64,000 nt of DNA, from NCBI GenBank assembly GCA_024233215.1, contig JACKPW010000017.1:89298-153297 (forward strand). The letters run 5' to 3'. Under the pieces are notes generated by a model, which worked only from the letters and a program-made list of their open reading frames with translations, was not told the origin of the DNA and searched no databases. This DNA is from Verrucomicrobiales bacterium. Its GTDB lineage: Bacteria; Verrucomicrobiota; Verrucomicrobiia; Limisphaerales; J093. Positions within the stretch are counted from its first letter, which is position 1. The number at the start of each line of letters is the position of its first letter. The translations under genes were made by a program, and so were the position numbers. This document shows, one piece after another, positions 26,165 through 35,460 of the stretch.

Positions 26165-27753
26165 GACTGCAAGGAGACGGCTTGGCGCTTCTGCACCGGC
26201 GGATAAGGTCGCCCCGCAATGAGCCGGTTGCCGTCGGAGAATCCCTCCGGCCGCCCGGCCAGCCGTTCGATCAGGCGCCGACGCCAGGACTCGACCAAGG
26301 GTGATTTCGAGAGGTCGTGTTCCTCGCGCGGATCCTCGTCGAGATCGAACAACTGCTCGCTGCCATCCTCGCTCCGCCAGATGTATTTGAAATGGCCGTC
26401 GGTCAACGCGTGAAACGCCTGGGCCTTGCTGTAACAGGGGGCATGTTCGAAGTGCAGCCACGCCCGCGGCACCGGACCTTCCCCACGAAGCGCGGCGGTC
26501 AGGTTCGCGCCGTCCACTCCCACGGGCTCGTCGACATGAGCCAGCGCGCTCAGGGTCGGAAGGATGTCCTCCAGGGAAACCGGTTGGCTGCATCGACCGC
26601 CCGCTCGAAAACCCAGCGAGGGCGAACCGGCAATGATGAACGGAATGTTCGCCGAACCTTCGTAGGGTTCGCATTTCCGGAAGTAGCCGTGATCCCCCAT
26701 CATCTCGCCATGATCGGACGTCACGAGGATGATCCAGGGTCGGCCGGCCCGTTCGCTGCGCGCCTTGAACTCGGCAATCAACGGGGCGATCTCGTGGTCC
26801 AGATGGTTGATCAGCCCATAGTAGCCGGCCTGCGCACGGCGCAGGGTCTCCCCCTCCAACAGAACCCGGTGGCCGTTCCGGTCGCCCTTCGGGGACAACG
26901 CCTCCCAATCCACCCAGTCCCCATGCGCGGGGGCCGGCAGATCCGCCTTCAGACAGGCACCGAAGTACTCCTCCGGGGGGAACAGGGGCGGGTGCGGCGC
27001 ATAGAACGACGTCGTCAGGAACAGCGGCTTCTCCGCGGGCGTTTCTCGGACAACCCGGCGCGACTGACCCACAATCCAGGTGGTGGGATGCAGCGCTTCC
27101 TCCAGCGGCCAGGGCGCCGCGGGCCAGAGGTTGTAGTTCAGGTCCAGTTTCCGGACCAATGCCCGGATGCCCCCCGAATCCGGCACAACCTGCTGCAGAT
27201 GGCGGTCGTAGTCGTCGTTGTCCACGTGGGTCGATCCCAGGACTTGAACCTGGTAACCGCAATCGCCGCTTGCGGGCACCTGATGCATGTAGCGTCCCAC
27301 CAACGCCGTGGTGTAGCCGCTCCCGGCCAGCAGTCCGGGAAGCGTGGGCGTATCAATCCGCCGGGCGGCGAACCCCACGATGCCACTCGCTTGGGGCGAC
27401 ATCCCGGTGAGCAGCGCGAACCGCGCCGGGATGCAGGAAGGCACGGGGGAATACGCCCGGCGAAATAGCATCCCCTCACGCGCCAGGGAGTCCATTTGCG
27501 GCGTGCGCACCACCGGGTGTCCGAGGATCGACAGGCAATCGCCGCGCATCTGGTCCGGCATGATGAGCAGAATGTCGGGACGCTCGGCAGCGACTGTGCG
27601 GGGCATCCCCCAGCAGGCCGAGAGGAGCAGGGCACCGATGATGGCAAGGGGCCGGGCAACCGAGACGAAGCCTGGGCAGGCCAGCCAGCCGAGAATCGAC
27701 GGGTGCGGTCGGCCGGATGCATGGAAACGCTGCTGACGGTTCATGAGGTCCAT
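26152..27753 (-). CDS. formylglycine-dependent sulfatase (choline-sulfatase/arylsulfatase type)
   Basis: 533 residues with an N-terminal signal (~33-55). The S1 sulfatase signature is SCIPARFALLTG (CxPxR, Cys near residue 106), where Cys is converted to formylglycine. DILLIMPDQMRGD provides the first metal-binding Asps, and VTSDHGEMMGDHGYFRK gives the later Asp-His pair. The C-terminal subdomain ends FDLDEDPREEHDL. It removes sulfate esters from sugars, presumably in the periplasm. The last residues SNHE are encoded by a repeat arm. The sulfatase maturase is not in this window. Confidence 0.92.
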   Translation of the reverse strand: MDLMNRQQRFHASGRPHPSILGWLACPGFVSVARPLAIIGALLLSACWGMPRTVAAERPDILLIMPDQMRGDCLSILGHPVVRTPQMDSLAREGMLFRRAYSPVPSCIPARFALLTGMSPQASGIVGFAARRIDTPTLPGLLAGSGYTTALVGRYMHQVPASGDCGYQVQVLGSTHVDNDDYDRHLQQVVPDSGGIRALVRKLDLNYNLWPAAPWPLEEALHPTTWIVGQSRRVVRETPAEKPLFLTTSFYAPHPPLFPPEEYFGACLKADLPAPAHGDWVDWEALSPKGDRNGHRVLLEGETLRRAQAGYYGLINHLDHEIAPLIAEFKARSERAGRPWIILVTSDHGEMMGDHGYFRKCEPYEGSANIPFIIAGSPSLGFRAGGRCSQPVSLEDILPTLSALAHVDEPVGVDGANLTAALRGEGPVPRAWLHFEHAPCYSKAQAFHALTDGHFKYIWRSEDGSEQLFDLDEDPREEHDLSKSPLVESWRRRLIERLAGRPEGFSDGNRLIAGRPYPPVQKRQAVSLQSNHE

Positions 27754-27793
27754 TGAACATCGAAAGCCGGTCGAGGTTCAACCCGTGACCGCA

Positions 27794-27867
27794 GGAGCGC
27801 GGACCGCCGAGTCCGCGCGTCTCAACCGAGCGAATACGAGACGCGCGGACTCGGCGGTCCACGCTCC
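27794..27867. repeat. REP family 1 inverted pair downstream of RAYT-1
   Basis: Two 30-bp arms, 27794-27823 and 27838-27867, are reverse complements with one mismatch and a 14-nt loop. Each contains the GGACCGCCGAGTCCGCG core. The RAYT stop codon is at 27822-27824, so the last ~15 residues of the transposase are encoded by the palindrome. The outer sequence CGCTCC followed by TCGTGCTG is shared with the copy on the other side of the gene. Confidence 0.9.
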
Positions 27868-28556
27868 CATCGTGCTGGAATCCTCAGCCGGTTGTGATCA
27901 TCTCGAAAGCGCGCACTGCTGAAGGACCATAGCTCCGGCGCCTTGACCAAGCCCGCCTTGACCGGATTCGCCTCGATGTAGTGTACGACCCTGCGATAGT
28001 GCGCCTCATCGCGAATGTAGCGATCCCAGTAGTCGTCCTGCCACAACTGGCCGCGCCGTCGAAGTGCTTGGTTGATCCGGCACGCCGTGAAGCCTTTCCA
28101 GTCCTTGATCAAACGCGCCTGCGGTCTCTGCCAGATCTCGGCCAGCAAATGAACGTGATTCGGCATGACCACCCACGCGAGCAGGCGATACTCCCGGCCA
28201 TCGAGGTGCAGCCAGTTCTCCTCCACGACCGCGGCGGATCGAGGATCGCGAAGCAGGCAAGCCCCCAGCCCGCGATCCAGATAGTCCTCGATCCTGGTTC
28301 GACGTTTCAGCTCGTCATCAATCTCCAGTAGTGCGACCCATTCGTGTCGCCGGCTGAGGGGCATCGCATCATGGAGGCGGTAGTTAATGAACTGCACGAG
28401 TCCCGGCATGTCGAAGTGCGGCAGGTAACCGCGTGAATGCCATCCGCGAAAGCCGCGCTCCCCCGCCTCGGCGTCCGGTGCCGTGTGCCATTGCCGCTTG
28501 GCGCGGATGGTCTCGCGAACGTCGCGGTGGTGGTTCTTGGGCATTGGATCATGCAT
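27822..28556 (-). CDS. REP-associated tyrosine transposase, RAYT-1
   Basis: 244 residues (an in-frame ATG at 28544 is an alternative start). It has the Y1/HUH transposase signature: VVMPNHVHLLAEIWQ contains the His-hydrophobic-His metal site, and WQDDYWDRYIRDEAHYRRVVHYIEANPVKAGL is the family's C-terminal block with the candidate catalytic Tyr. RAYTs are single-copy, domesticated relatives of IS200/IS605 transposases that act on REP palindromes. Here REP family 1 units flank the gene on both sides, supporting this role. Its end is encoded by the REP itself. It is inserted between two polysaccharide genes and is intact. Confidence 0.93.
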   Translation of the reverse strand: MHDPMPKNHHRDVRETIRAKRQWHTAPDAEAGERGFRGWHSRGYLPHFDMPGLVQFINYRLHDAMPLSRRHEWVALLEIDDELKRRTRIEDYLDRGLGACLLRDPRSAAVVEENWLHLDGREYRLLAWVVMPNHVHLLAEIWQRPQARLIKDWKGFTACRINQALRRRGQLWQDDYWDRYIRDEAHYRRVVHYIEANPVKAGLVKAPELWSFSSARFRDDHNRLRIPARWERGPPSPRVSYSLG

Positions 28557-28629
28557 TCACATAAATGTGTGTCCATCTGATCACCAACCCCCAAAAAGAG
28601 CAAGCTCGCGGCGGGCGCGAGCTTTGACA

Positions 28630-28653
28630 CGCGGACTCGGCGGTCCGCGCTCC
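28630..28653 (-). repeat. REP family 1 unit upstream of RAYT-1
   Basis: A 24-bp unit starting CGCGGACTCGGCGGTCCGCG and ending CTCC, in the same orientation as 27838-27867 and followed like it by TCGTGCTG after two variable bases, so the gene is flanked by direct copies. A second hairpin (AAGCTCGCG...CGCGAGCTT, about 28601-28624) lies between it and the gene. Confidence 0.88.
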
Positions 28654-28672
28654 TGTCGTGCTGCCCCGGGCT

Positions 28673-31600
28673 TCAGCGCAGTCCGCTCAGCGGTCCGTCC
28701 CCCGGCTGCAGGTTGATGCTCAGGACGTGGTTCACCGTGCGCCGGCCACCCGTGACGTTCCAGCCGGACGGCGCATAAAGCCAGGCCGGACGGCCATCCA
28801 GGCAAAGCACCTTCGGACGCTCGAACTTCGGGTCGCCGCCATAGACCCGCTTCACCCGGGCCGGATCGTAATCGGCGTAGTAGGCCGGGATTCGGTCGAA
28901 GCCCAGTTGCGTCCATTCAGGATTGAAATGGATGCCGTCGTTCGAAACCCACAACGCTCCCCCGCCCCGCACGCCCGTAACCTTCCCGAGGTTGTCGGTC
29001 GTGAGCAGGCAGACCTTGCCATCCCACAGGAACACCGAACCATCCTCGATGAAAACGCCCCTCGTGGTCAGAGGCGCGTCGAGCATCCGGTACGGACCGG
29101 TAAGTTCGTCGGCGATGGCCAGGGCATACAGCGTCCCTCCGTCGCCCCGCGTCTTGTAGTAGAGGTGGAACTTGTCGCCGACCTTCAACAGCGCCGGATT
29201 CACCACCTGCTTGCCGTGCGAAAAGTGGCCGGGGTCGGGCGAGGGCCCGAGAATCAGACCGTTCTCCCCCACCTTCCGCCAGGGACCGTCGATGCTGTCG
29301 GCGATCCTCATGCCGATCTGTTGGTTCAGCGGATGCGGCGGTTGGTGGAAATCGCTGTTGGCAACGTAGCAGAGTGCAAAGGTGTCACCGAAGCGACGGA
29401 CCTCCGGATTGTGCGGCGCGAACGCATCCCATTCGCCCGTGCGCCCGCTCCCTTGCACCACCACATCCTGGAAACGAAACGGGCCTTCCGGGCAATCGGC
29501 GACGTAGTGGGCGATCTCACTGGACTTGCGCCACGCGGGATCGACGTTGGGCTCCGGCCAACGGGCGGCAAAGAGATGGATCTTGCCGTCGGCGACCACC
29601 GGTGAAGCGCCCCAGATCGTGAAGCCGGAATCCTCAATCGCGATGCCCCGCCACTGCAACCCTCCGGCTATCGCGGAACGGGGGACTTTCGCGACCGACG
29701 TCGATTCGGGATGGTGGCTGGATTCGCCGCCGGCCGGCGGATTGGAAACCCGCGATCCGGCAGATTGGACATCTGCGCTACGAGCCGTGGCGGCCGACCT
29801 CGGGCCATCGCCGAGGATTTCCTGCATCGCCACCGCAAACGCGCGACCGAGCCGGAGTTGGCCGTCTGCGTTGTAATGGACCGTGTCGGGCATCAAGCCG
29901 AAGCCGTCGGTGGACACCATCTTCGTCCGTACCATGGCTTCGGGTTTGCCGGAGTCCATGTCGGCGGCGGCCATCGCGGCGCGAAGCTCGGTGCGATGGG
30001 TGAACCGCGGCATGGGCGGCTCGTGCGGCAACACCTGGCCGAAGACCAGCGGGAGATCGGGCGATGCGTGCAGATCCTGGGCCAGGCGTCTTCGGAGTCG
30101 TCCGAGGTCGGCCGCGTAGGCCGTGGCAGACTCGACGTGCTTGGCGTCCTGTTCGCCCTGCATCCAGAGGAAGCCACGCACCTTCGGATGCCGACCGTCT
30201 TCCCGCAGATGCCGCAGGCCGGCCGCGAACTTCTCAAGCATCGCACGATAGAGCGTGCCTTGATTCGGATCGTCCGGCGCTTCACCCGGATAGAAGTTCC
30301 GGCGTCCCGGTTGCAGTTCCTCGCCTGCCCACTGATTGCCGTTCCAGCCGTGATGCAACGGCATGCCGCTCGCGTCGTACTTGATCAGGTAGATCGGTCG
30401 GGCAGCCGTCGCCATCCCCAAGGCAAAACCAACCTCCGGCCCGAACTCCCCTTCGCGCGTGGAGGTCCGGGTCTGCCCGAGCACCAACGGTTCGAACTCG
30501 TCACCGTTCCAGAAGAAGGCACGCGGAATCGGACGGGGAATGTCCGCGGGAAGATCAGCGATCTTCGCAATGCCCTGCATGTTCGATTGTCCCCCCAGCA
30601 ACCACACATCGACCTCCGGCGGTGCCGGGGCGTTTGGCACGTTGGGCGGTCCCGCCCGAACCGTCGCCGCTGCGGTGACGACGGGTGGTTCATCCGGCAT
30701 CGGCACCGGTTTGCCCGTCGCCTTTTCCACAGGCATGAGTGCCGCCTCCACCCGCAGCCTTTCGCCCAGCAGGCGCGCCAGTGCCCGGACCCTTGCCGGT
30801 TGTTCCTCCGCCCGGTCGCTGCTCTCACTGATGTCCTCGTCAAGGTTGAACAACTCCAACCGCCGGTCGGCGTGGTGATAGATGAGCTTCCATGGGCCCT
30901 GTCGGATGGCGCTGAACGGTCCCTGACCGCCATAGTTATGGGGGAAATGCCAGACAAACGCCCGCTTGGCCGCGGCCCTTTCCTTCCCCTCCAGCAAGGG
31001 GACGAAGCTGATGCCGTCCACCGTCTGCACCGTCCGCCCCTGCCAGTTCACGCCGGCCAACTCCAGGATCGTGGGGAAGAAGTCCTCGATGACAACCGGT
31101 TCACGGCAGGTCGTGCCCGCCGGGGTCACACCGGGCCACTTCACGATCATCGGCTCGCGGATGCCGCCCTCGTAGGGCGTCAGCTTGTGCCCGCGCAACG
31201 GCAGGTTCCGCGGACACTGCGACGGCGACCCGTTGTCCGACATGAAGAGGATGATCGTGTTCCCGGCGATGCCCAGGCGATCGACGGTGGCCATCAGATC
31301 ACCCAGCGACTTGTCCATGCCCTCGATCATCGAGGCGAGCGTGGCCTCGAACGGCTTAAGGCCTGTGTCCAGATACTTCTGATAGAAACGATCGTCCTTC
31401 TCCCACGGCGCGTGCACCGCGTAGTGGGACATGTAGAGATAGAAGGGTTGATGGTCGGCGACCGACTGTTCGACCGCCTTGATCGCCTCCCGGGTCAGGG
31501 CCTCGGTCAGGTAGATGTCCTGGCCATGATAGGCCGCCAGGCCCGGCACATCCCAGATCAGGTCCGGCGGGTTGGTGCGCCAGGCGGCGCTGAAGTTCTT

Positions 31601-32212
31601 TTCCCCCCAGTAACTGCCCGGCCCACCGGCGCAATGACCTGCAATGTTGATGTCGAAGCCGAGGTTCAACGGCTCCTCGCCGGGCGTGTCCTTGGCGCCG
31701 AAGTGGGCCTTGCCAACGTGAATGGTACGGTAACCGGCGGCATGCAGCAGGGCGGGCAACGGCGTCACCTGTGCGGTCCGCTCGAGGTCGGGCTCTGCGC
31801 AGATGCCATTCACGTTCCAGGCCGGCGGGTTCAAGGTCTTGTGCGGATTGTCCGGCGAGGCGTTCCGGCGCAACGTCCAGTTGGTGACCCGATGCCGGGC
31901 CACATTCATGCCGGTGAGCGCGCTGACGCGCGTGGGCGAACAGACGGCCGAGGCGTAGGCCTGCGTGAACTTCATTCCCTCCGCCGCCAACTGCTCCATG
32001 TTCGGCGTCTGATAGCGGCGGTTCAGGTCAGTCACCTCGGTGTGAAAAGGGACGGAGGTCTCCTGCCAGCCCATATCGTCCACGAGGAAGAAGAGGATGT
32101 TCGGAGGAGGGTCGGCAGTTGCGGAGGGGACCGGTACGGCCAGGGCGGCAAGAGCCGGGAGCAGTTGGAACGGAGCCCACTTTGGGAGGGCGTGGAACAG
32201 GAGGGATTGCAT
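28673..32212 (-). CDS. triple fusion: sulfatase - SASA-type acetylesterase - GH43-like propeller
   Basis: About 1179 residues from ATG 32212 with a signal peptide. Residues ~30-500 form an S1 sulfatase: FLVDDMGWQE, AVCSPTRVSALTG (formylglycine Cys at ~89) and FMSDNGSPSQ. Residues ~535-795 form an SGNH/SASA acetylesterase of CE6 type: WLLGGQSNMQG with the catalytic Ser at ~543 and a late DTVHYN with the Asp-His pair. Residues ~840-1179 resemble a GH43/GH117-like five-bladed propeller (GASPVVADGKIHLFAARWP, EIAHYVADCPEGPFRF, FIEDGSVFLWDGKVCLLTTDN). The linker at ~800-835 (ATARSADVQSAGSRVSNPPAGG) is encoded by a palindromic repeat, suggesting two genes joined through an intergenic repeat. One chain could strip sulfate, acetyl and a sugar from the same glycan. 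Confidence 0.88.
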   Translation of the reverse strand: MQSLLFHALPKWAPFQLLPALAALAVPVPSATADPPPNILFFLVDDMGWQETSVPFHTEVTDLNRRYQTPNMEQLAAEGMKFTQAYASAVCSPTRVSALTGMNVARHRVTNWTLRRNASPDNPHKTLNPPAWNVNGICAEPDLERTAQVTPLPALLHAAGYRTIHVGKAHFGAKDTPGEEPLNLGFDINIAGHCAGGPGSYWGEKNFSAAWRTNPPDLIWDVPGLAAYHGQDIYLTEALTREAIKAVEQSVADHQPFYLYMSHYAVHAPWEKDDRFYQKYLDTGLKPFEATLASMIEGMDKSLGDLMATVDRLGIAGNTIILFMSDNGSPSQCPRNLPLRGHKLTPYEGGIREPMIVKWPGVTPAGTTCREPVVIEDFFPTILELAGVNWQGRTVQTVDGISFVPLLEGKERAAAKRAFVWHFPHNYGGQGPFSAIRQGPWKLIYHHADRRLELFNLDEDISESSDRAEEQPARVRALARLLGERLRVEAALMPVEKATGKPVPMPDEPPVVTAAATVRAGPPNVPNAPAPPEVDVWLLGGQSNMQGIAKIADLPADIPRPIPRAFFWNGDEFEPLVLGQTRTSTREGEFGPEVGFALGMATAARPIYLIKYDASGMPLHHGWNGNQWAGEELQPGRRNFYPGEAPDDPNQGTLYRAMLEKFAAGLRHLREDGRHPKVRGFLWMQGEQDAKHVESATAYAADLGRLRRRLAQDLHASPDLPLVFGQVLPHEPPMPRFTHRTELRAAMAAADMDSGKPEAMVRTKMVSTDGFGLMPDTVHYNADGQLRLGRAFAVAMQEILGDGPRSAATARSADVQSAGSRVSNPPAGGESSHHPESTSVAKVPRSAIAGGLQWRGIAIEDSGFTIWGASPVVADGKIHLFAARWPEPNVDPAWRKSSEIAHYVADCPEGPFRFQDVVVQGSGRTGEWDAFAPHNPEVRRFGDTFALCYVANSDFHQPPHPLNQQIGMRIADSIDGPWRKVGENGLILGPSPDPGHFSHGKQVVNPALLKVGDKFHLYYKTRGDGGTLYALAIADELTGPYRMLDAPLTTRGVFIEDGSVFLWDGKVCLLTTDNLGKVTGVRGGGALWVSNDGIHFNPEWTQLGFDRIPAYYADYDPARVKRVYGGDPKFERPKVLCLDGRPAWLYAPSGWNVTGGRRTVNHVLSINLQPGDGPLSGLR
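29733..29780 (-). repeat. repeat-derived linker inside the triple fusion
   Basis: Coding-strand sequence AGCGCAGATGTCCAATCTGC followed by a CGGGTTTCCAATCCGCC block, with internal palindromes (CAGAT..ATCTG and GGCGGATTGG-type halves). Paired 'CCAATCTGC / CCAATCCGCC' elements of this kind resemble dispersed intergenic repeats I recall from Verrucomicrobiota, but no second copy was found in this window. It encodes ARSADVQSAGSRVSNPPAG. Confidence 0.5.
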
Positions 32213-32292
32213 CGTTCTTTCGGTTTCGCTTGCGTTAGGTGCACAAGGGACACTCAGCCCGCCAGACGTGGCGACATCCAGGCAGTGGAGAA

Positions 32293-32446
32293 CAACCACG
32301 AAATGCACGAATGAACGGAGAGAGAACCGGTCCGTAACACGCTCGCCGAGGTCGCGTCTTGGCGAGCGTGCTGCCCGCTGGCCCCTCGCCGCCGTGGATC
32401 ATGCTGTCTTGGTGTTCATTTCGTGTATTTCGTGTATTTCGTGGTT
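32293..32446. repeat. inverted CACGAAAT-type repeat with inner hairpin
   Basis: Left arm AACCACGAAATGCACGAATG (32293-32312) and right arm ending TTTCGTGTATTTCGTGGTT (to 32446) are imperfect reverse complements. Between them lies a perfect 10-bp hairpin, CACGCTCGCC...GGCGAGCGTG, around 32337-32370. It sits between the rhamnose mutarotase gene and the triple-fusion gene, and the hairpin could end the upstream transcript. Confidence 0.75.
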
Positions 32447-32491
32447 CCATTGAATCGTTGCGGCTTCGGGGTGCCGTAGCCTGTCTTGCCT

Positions 32492-32830
32492 TCAATCACA
32501 GTGAAACACTTCCTCCATGCCCGCCCACCACTCGCCGGGCTCACGGTTGTCCAGCGGCCGGGTGCAGGGCTTGGCAACCGCCCACCAATCCTGGGTGACG
32601 GGATCCGCCGCCATCCTCGCCATGTCGGCATCGAAGTCACTGCCGACATACTCAAAGTAGCTGAAGAGGTAATGGCGGCCGTCCTCGAGTTGGCGGAGGA
32701 AGATCGAGTAGTTCCGGATGTGGCATTGCGCGATCATCCGCAATACGCCGGGCCAGACGGCGGCGTGGAGTTGCTTGTATTCATCGAGCTTGTCGGCGGG
32801 AAGACCGAGGACGGAAGCGTAGCGTTTCAT
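32492..32830 (-). CDS. rhaM: L-rhamnose mutarotase
   Basis: 112 residues, the usual length. It interconverts alpha and beta anomers of L-rhamnose (or L-fucose), feeding sugar catabolism in the cytoplasm. Tyr18 and His22 in DEYKQLHAAVWP match the catalytic positions of the E. coli enzyme, and IRNYSIFLRQLEDGRHYLFSYFEY and DWWAVAKPC are the other family blocks. Its ATG overlaps the stop of the upstream DUF5703 gene by 4 bp, so the two are translationally coupled. This supports a role in using the sugar released by that protein. Confidence 0.93.
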   Translation of the reverse strand: MKRYASVLGLPADKLDEYKQLHAAVWPGVLRMIAQCHIRNYSIFLRQLEDGRHYLFSYFEYVGSDFDADMARMAADPVTQDWWAVAKPCTRPLDNREPGEWWAGMEEVFHCD

Positions 32831-35445
32831 GGGGTGATGACCACGTCCTTCCGGCGCGATTCCGGGGTGACCTTCAACGAGGCAAGACGCCCCTCATGAT
32901 AGACCCCCTCGACCACCGTGCGCCCGGGCGCGTGCAGTTTGAACTCCACATCCCAGGTCCTCGGCCAGGCGGGCAGGAGGAAGATCCGGTCCCCCTCCGT
33001 CTGCATCAGCATGGACTGAAACGCCTTCATCAACACGCCGCCATGATCCTGGTCAGGGACCCAGTCGTAGTTCGGTCCCCAGAAGGCCGGGAAGCGCGAC
33101 TCCGGATCGTGTCGAAGGGCCCGGCCAACGAGGTTCTTCCGGGCATCCTCCGCCAGGCCCAAATAGGCCATGAAAATGTCGTCCTGGCGCCAACCGAAGT
33201 TGCCCCCGTCCCAGCGATGCGTGAGTGCGTTCAAACCGAGGACGCGGTTGTCCTTCTCAAACGAGCAGAGACGGAAGGGAAACACGGCATAAAGCTCCGG
33301 GTTCTCCACGTTCCGTTTCGCCTCGAAGATCCCGGCCGGTGCCAGGGCCTTGCCGTCGGGCGTGTCCCGAGTCGGCAACGGTGCCAGCCTGGCCAGGAGG
33401 CTCCTCCAATAGGTGCGCGATGAATCCGGCGTGACCGATTCGGGCAAGGCGAGCAAACGCGCGATGATCGCACGCAGCCCGGCCAGTTCCGGCATGGGAT
33501 CCGTGCAGTCCCACCAGGTCTCGAGTGCCTGCGAGGGGTGCATGACGAGTTGCCCCTGTTCGTTGGTCTGATAGTAGCCGTCGAAGAAGCGCATCACGGC
33601 TTCCGCAGTGGGAAGGATCCGCTGCTTCAACAACGTTTCGTCCAGAGTGTGTTCGTAGTCGTCCAGCATCATCCAGACGAGTTCCGGGCCGGCCACCCAT
33701 TCCCACTTGTGGTAGCCGCTGGTCTGCAACGGATCGACGCGTTCCGACATCGGCTGCCAGCCGTAGGTCTCGTTGAACACATCACCCCAAAACTGCACGC
33801 ACTCGATGTAGTAGGCGGCGTCCTCCAGGCCAAAGTAATGCCGCGTCCGGTACTGGTTCAGCGGCAGGAAATCGTCCACATACAGCCGCCAAAGAGGTTC
33901 CATCATTTCGAAGTCCCCACTGGCACAAAGGCTCAGGTAGGGCAGACGCGTGTTCTGCCACCAGTAGCCCGGGCCCCACCGCCGGTAATCCCCCTCCCCC
34001 GGTCCGCCCTCGTGCGCGACCGTGAAAATCGAGCCATTGAACTTGATCGGATACCGGCCGCGCCCCGCACAGGCGGTCACGTATCGTTGCAGGGCATACA
34101 TCTGGCTGACATACGCCGCTTCATCCGCCACCGAGGTCGCGGAGGTCTCAACGACGGTCCTGCCATTGACACTCACCTTCCAGCCTTCCGGGCTGGCATT
34201 CGCAACGACCCGCGCCCATTCACCGGCCGGCAGCACGTCGGCCGCGACGCGCGTGGTGGTGCCAACAATCAGCCGTAGACTGTTGCCGGGATGGGCGTCG
34301 ACCAGGAACCCATCACTGCCGCCGGGAGTGATCCGGTCGAAGATCCGACCGGTTTCGCCGGCGACCGGCTTCACTTCGGCTTCCAGCGTGAAGCTGCCGG
34401 CCAGCGTGTCCGGGACCTGAACATTTCGCATCCCACCGGCGAACCGGTTCCCCCCGCTCTGGTCCACGCCGATGCGGAGCAGGTGGTTGTTCTCGGGAAA
34501 GGACGACGGGGGGGATGTCGCCGCGGCATTCGAGGAGGCGCGAATCCAGCTCCGTTCCCAAAACTCCCGCCACCATTGCACGTGCGCCTCCTGGCGTTGG
34601 GGGAAGGGCGTCTTCGCAAAGGAGGCCACGAGTTCATCCACCGCCGCGAGCCATTCGGCGGGCGTCGCCGGATGCCGGGTCAAAACATGGATATCGAAGC
34701 GATGCTCCTTCGCCGAAGCGGACTGAAGATGCGTATCGTCGAGTTGATTTCCGTGCCCGGCGGTAATGATCGCGCCGAAGGTGCGGTGGAGCAGCGGATC
34801 CTCCCGTGGGTAACCGGTCATGCCCTGGGTCTCGGCATGCATCCGCGGTCCGACTGACTTGATGTTGTGATGGTACCAGCCCACCCGATCGGTCAATCCG
34901 GTTACGACGACATCCGGTTCCACAAGGGTCGGGGCATGCATGTTTTGGGGTTGGGACCGGTCGGTCATCACATCGCTGCATTCGATGCTGGGCAACTCAA
35001 AGCGGTTGGTGCGCCAAAGGTCCAAAGCCGCGGTGGCAATGGTGGGACTTGGGCTGGAGATGGCCACATGGACCACCGGATGGTTGGCATCCACCCAGAG
35101 CTGCAACGCCGTCCCATCCCCGTAGCGGACGTTCATGGTCCCCTCGTTGAGGGACAACTCCTGCCGGAACGAGTCGACCGGTGGGGCGGGATCCAGCGTC
35201 ACGCGCACGCGGCCGATCTTGAGCAACCGCCCGTTGTCCCCCCAACTGTCGGTCTTGCTGATGTAGAACCGGAGGCTTCCGTCCGGTTCGATCCAGGCGT
35301 TGACACCGATGTCGCCGTTGCCCAGAGGCAGGGAACCGTGTTCGTCCTGGCTGGGGCTGTTCCACACGACGTTGTACTGGTCAATCGGTGCTGCCGAGGC
35401 TCCGATGGCAAGGAGGCCGGCAAGGCAAATCACCCTTGACCGCAT
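32827..35445 (-). CDS. DUF5703-domain glycosidase-like protein (GH95-like fold)
   Basis: About 872 residues from ATG 35445 with a clear signal peptide (MRSRVICLAGLLAIGASAAP). The N-terminal domain begins YNVVWNSPSQDEHGSLPLGNGDIGVNAWIE, the DUF5703 hallmark, which resembles the N-terminal beta-sandwich of GH95. An inserted beta-domain of laminin-G/concanavalin type lies around residues 340-490. An alpha/alpha barrel follows (YWWQNTRLPYLSLCASGDFEMMEPLWRLY, ALETWWDCTDPMPELAG, FPAFWGPNYDWVPDQDHGG). It is probably a periplasmic glycosidase; substrate unassigned. It is coupled to rhaM, and a 148-bp repeat element lies just upstream. The frame extends far upstream but is not protein-like there. Confidence 0.82.
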   Translation of the reverse strand: MRSRVICLAGLLAIGASAAPIDQYNVVWNSPSQDEHGSLPLGNGDIGVNAWIEPDGSLRFYISKTDSWGDNGRLLKIGRVRVTLDPAPPVDSFRQELSLNEGTMNVRYGDGTALQLWVDANHPVVHVAISSPSPTIATAALDLWRTNRFELPSIECSDVMTDRSQPQNMHAPTLVEPDVVVTGLTDRVGWYHHNIKSVGPRMHAETQGMTGYPREDPLLHRTFGAIITAGHGNQLDDTHLQSASAKEHRFDIHVLTRHPATPAEWLAAVDELVASFAKTPFPQRQEAHVQWWREFWERSWIRASSNAAATSPPSSFPENNHLLRIGVDQSGGNRFAGGMRNVQVPDTLAGSFTLEAEVKPVAGETGRIFDRITPGGSDGFLVDAHPGNSLRLIVGTTTRVAADVLPAGEWARVVANASPEGWKVSVNGRTVVETSATSVADEAAYVSQMYALQRYVTACAGRGRYPIKFNGSIFTVAHEGGPGEGDYRRWGPGYWWQNTRLPYLSLCASGDFEMMEPLWRLYVDDFLPLNQYRTRHYFGLEDAAYYIECVQFWGDVFNETYGWQPMSERVDPLQTSGYHKWEWVAGPELVWMMLDDYEHTLDETLLKQRILPTAEAVMRFFDGYYQTNEQGQLVMHPSQALETWWDCTDPMPELAGLRAIIARLLALPESVTPDSSRTYWRSLLARLAPLPTRDTPDGKALAPAGIFEAKRNVENPELYAVFPFRLCSFEKDNRVLGLNALTHRWDGGNFGWRQDDIFMAYLGLAEDARKNLVGRALRHDPESRFPAFWGPNYDWVPDQDHGGVLMKAFQSMLMQTEGDRIFLLPAWPRTWDVEFKLHAPGRTVVEGVYHEGRLASLKVTPESRRKDVVITP

Positions 35446-35460
35446 CGATGCATTGGAAAT

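Noticed and set aside
29711..32314. Plus-strand 867-codon frame opposite the triple-fusion gene
   Set aside because: High-GC antisense frame; the minus strand encodes three intact enzyme domains.
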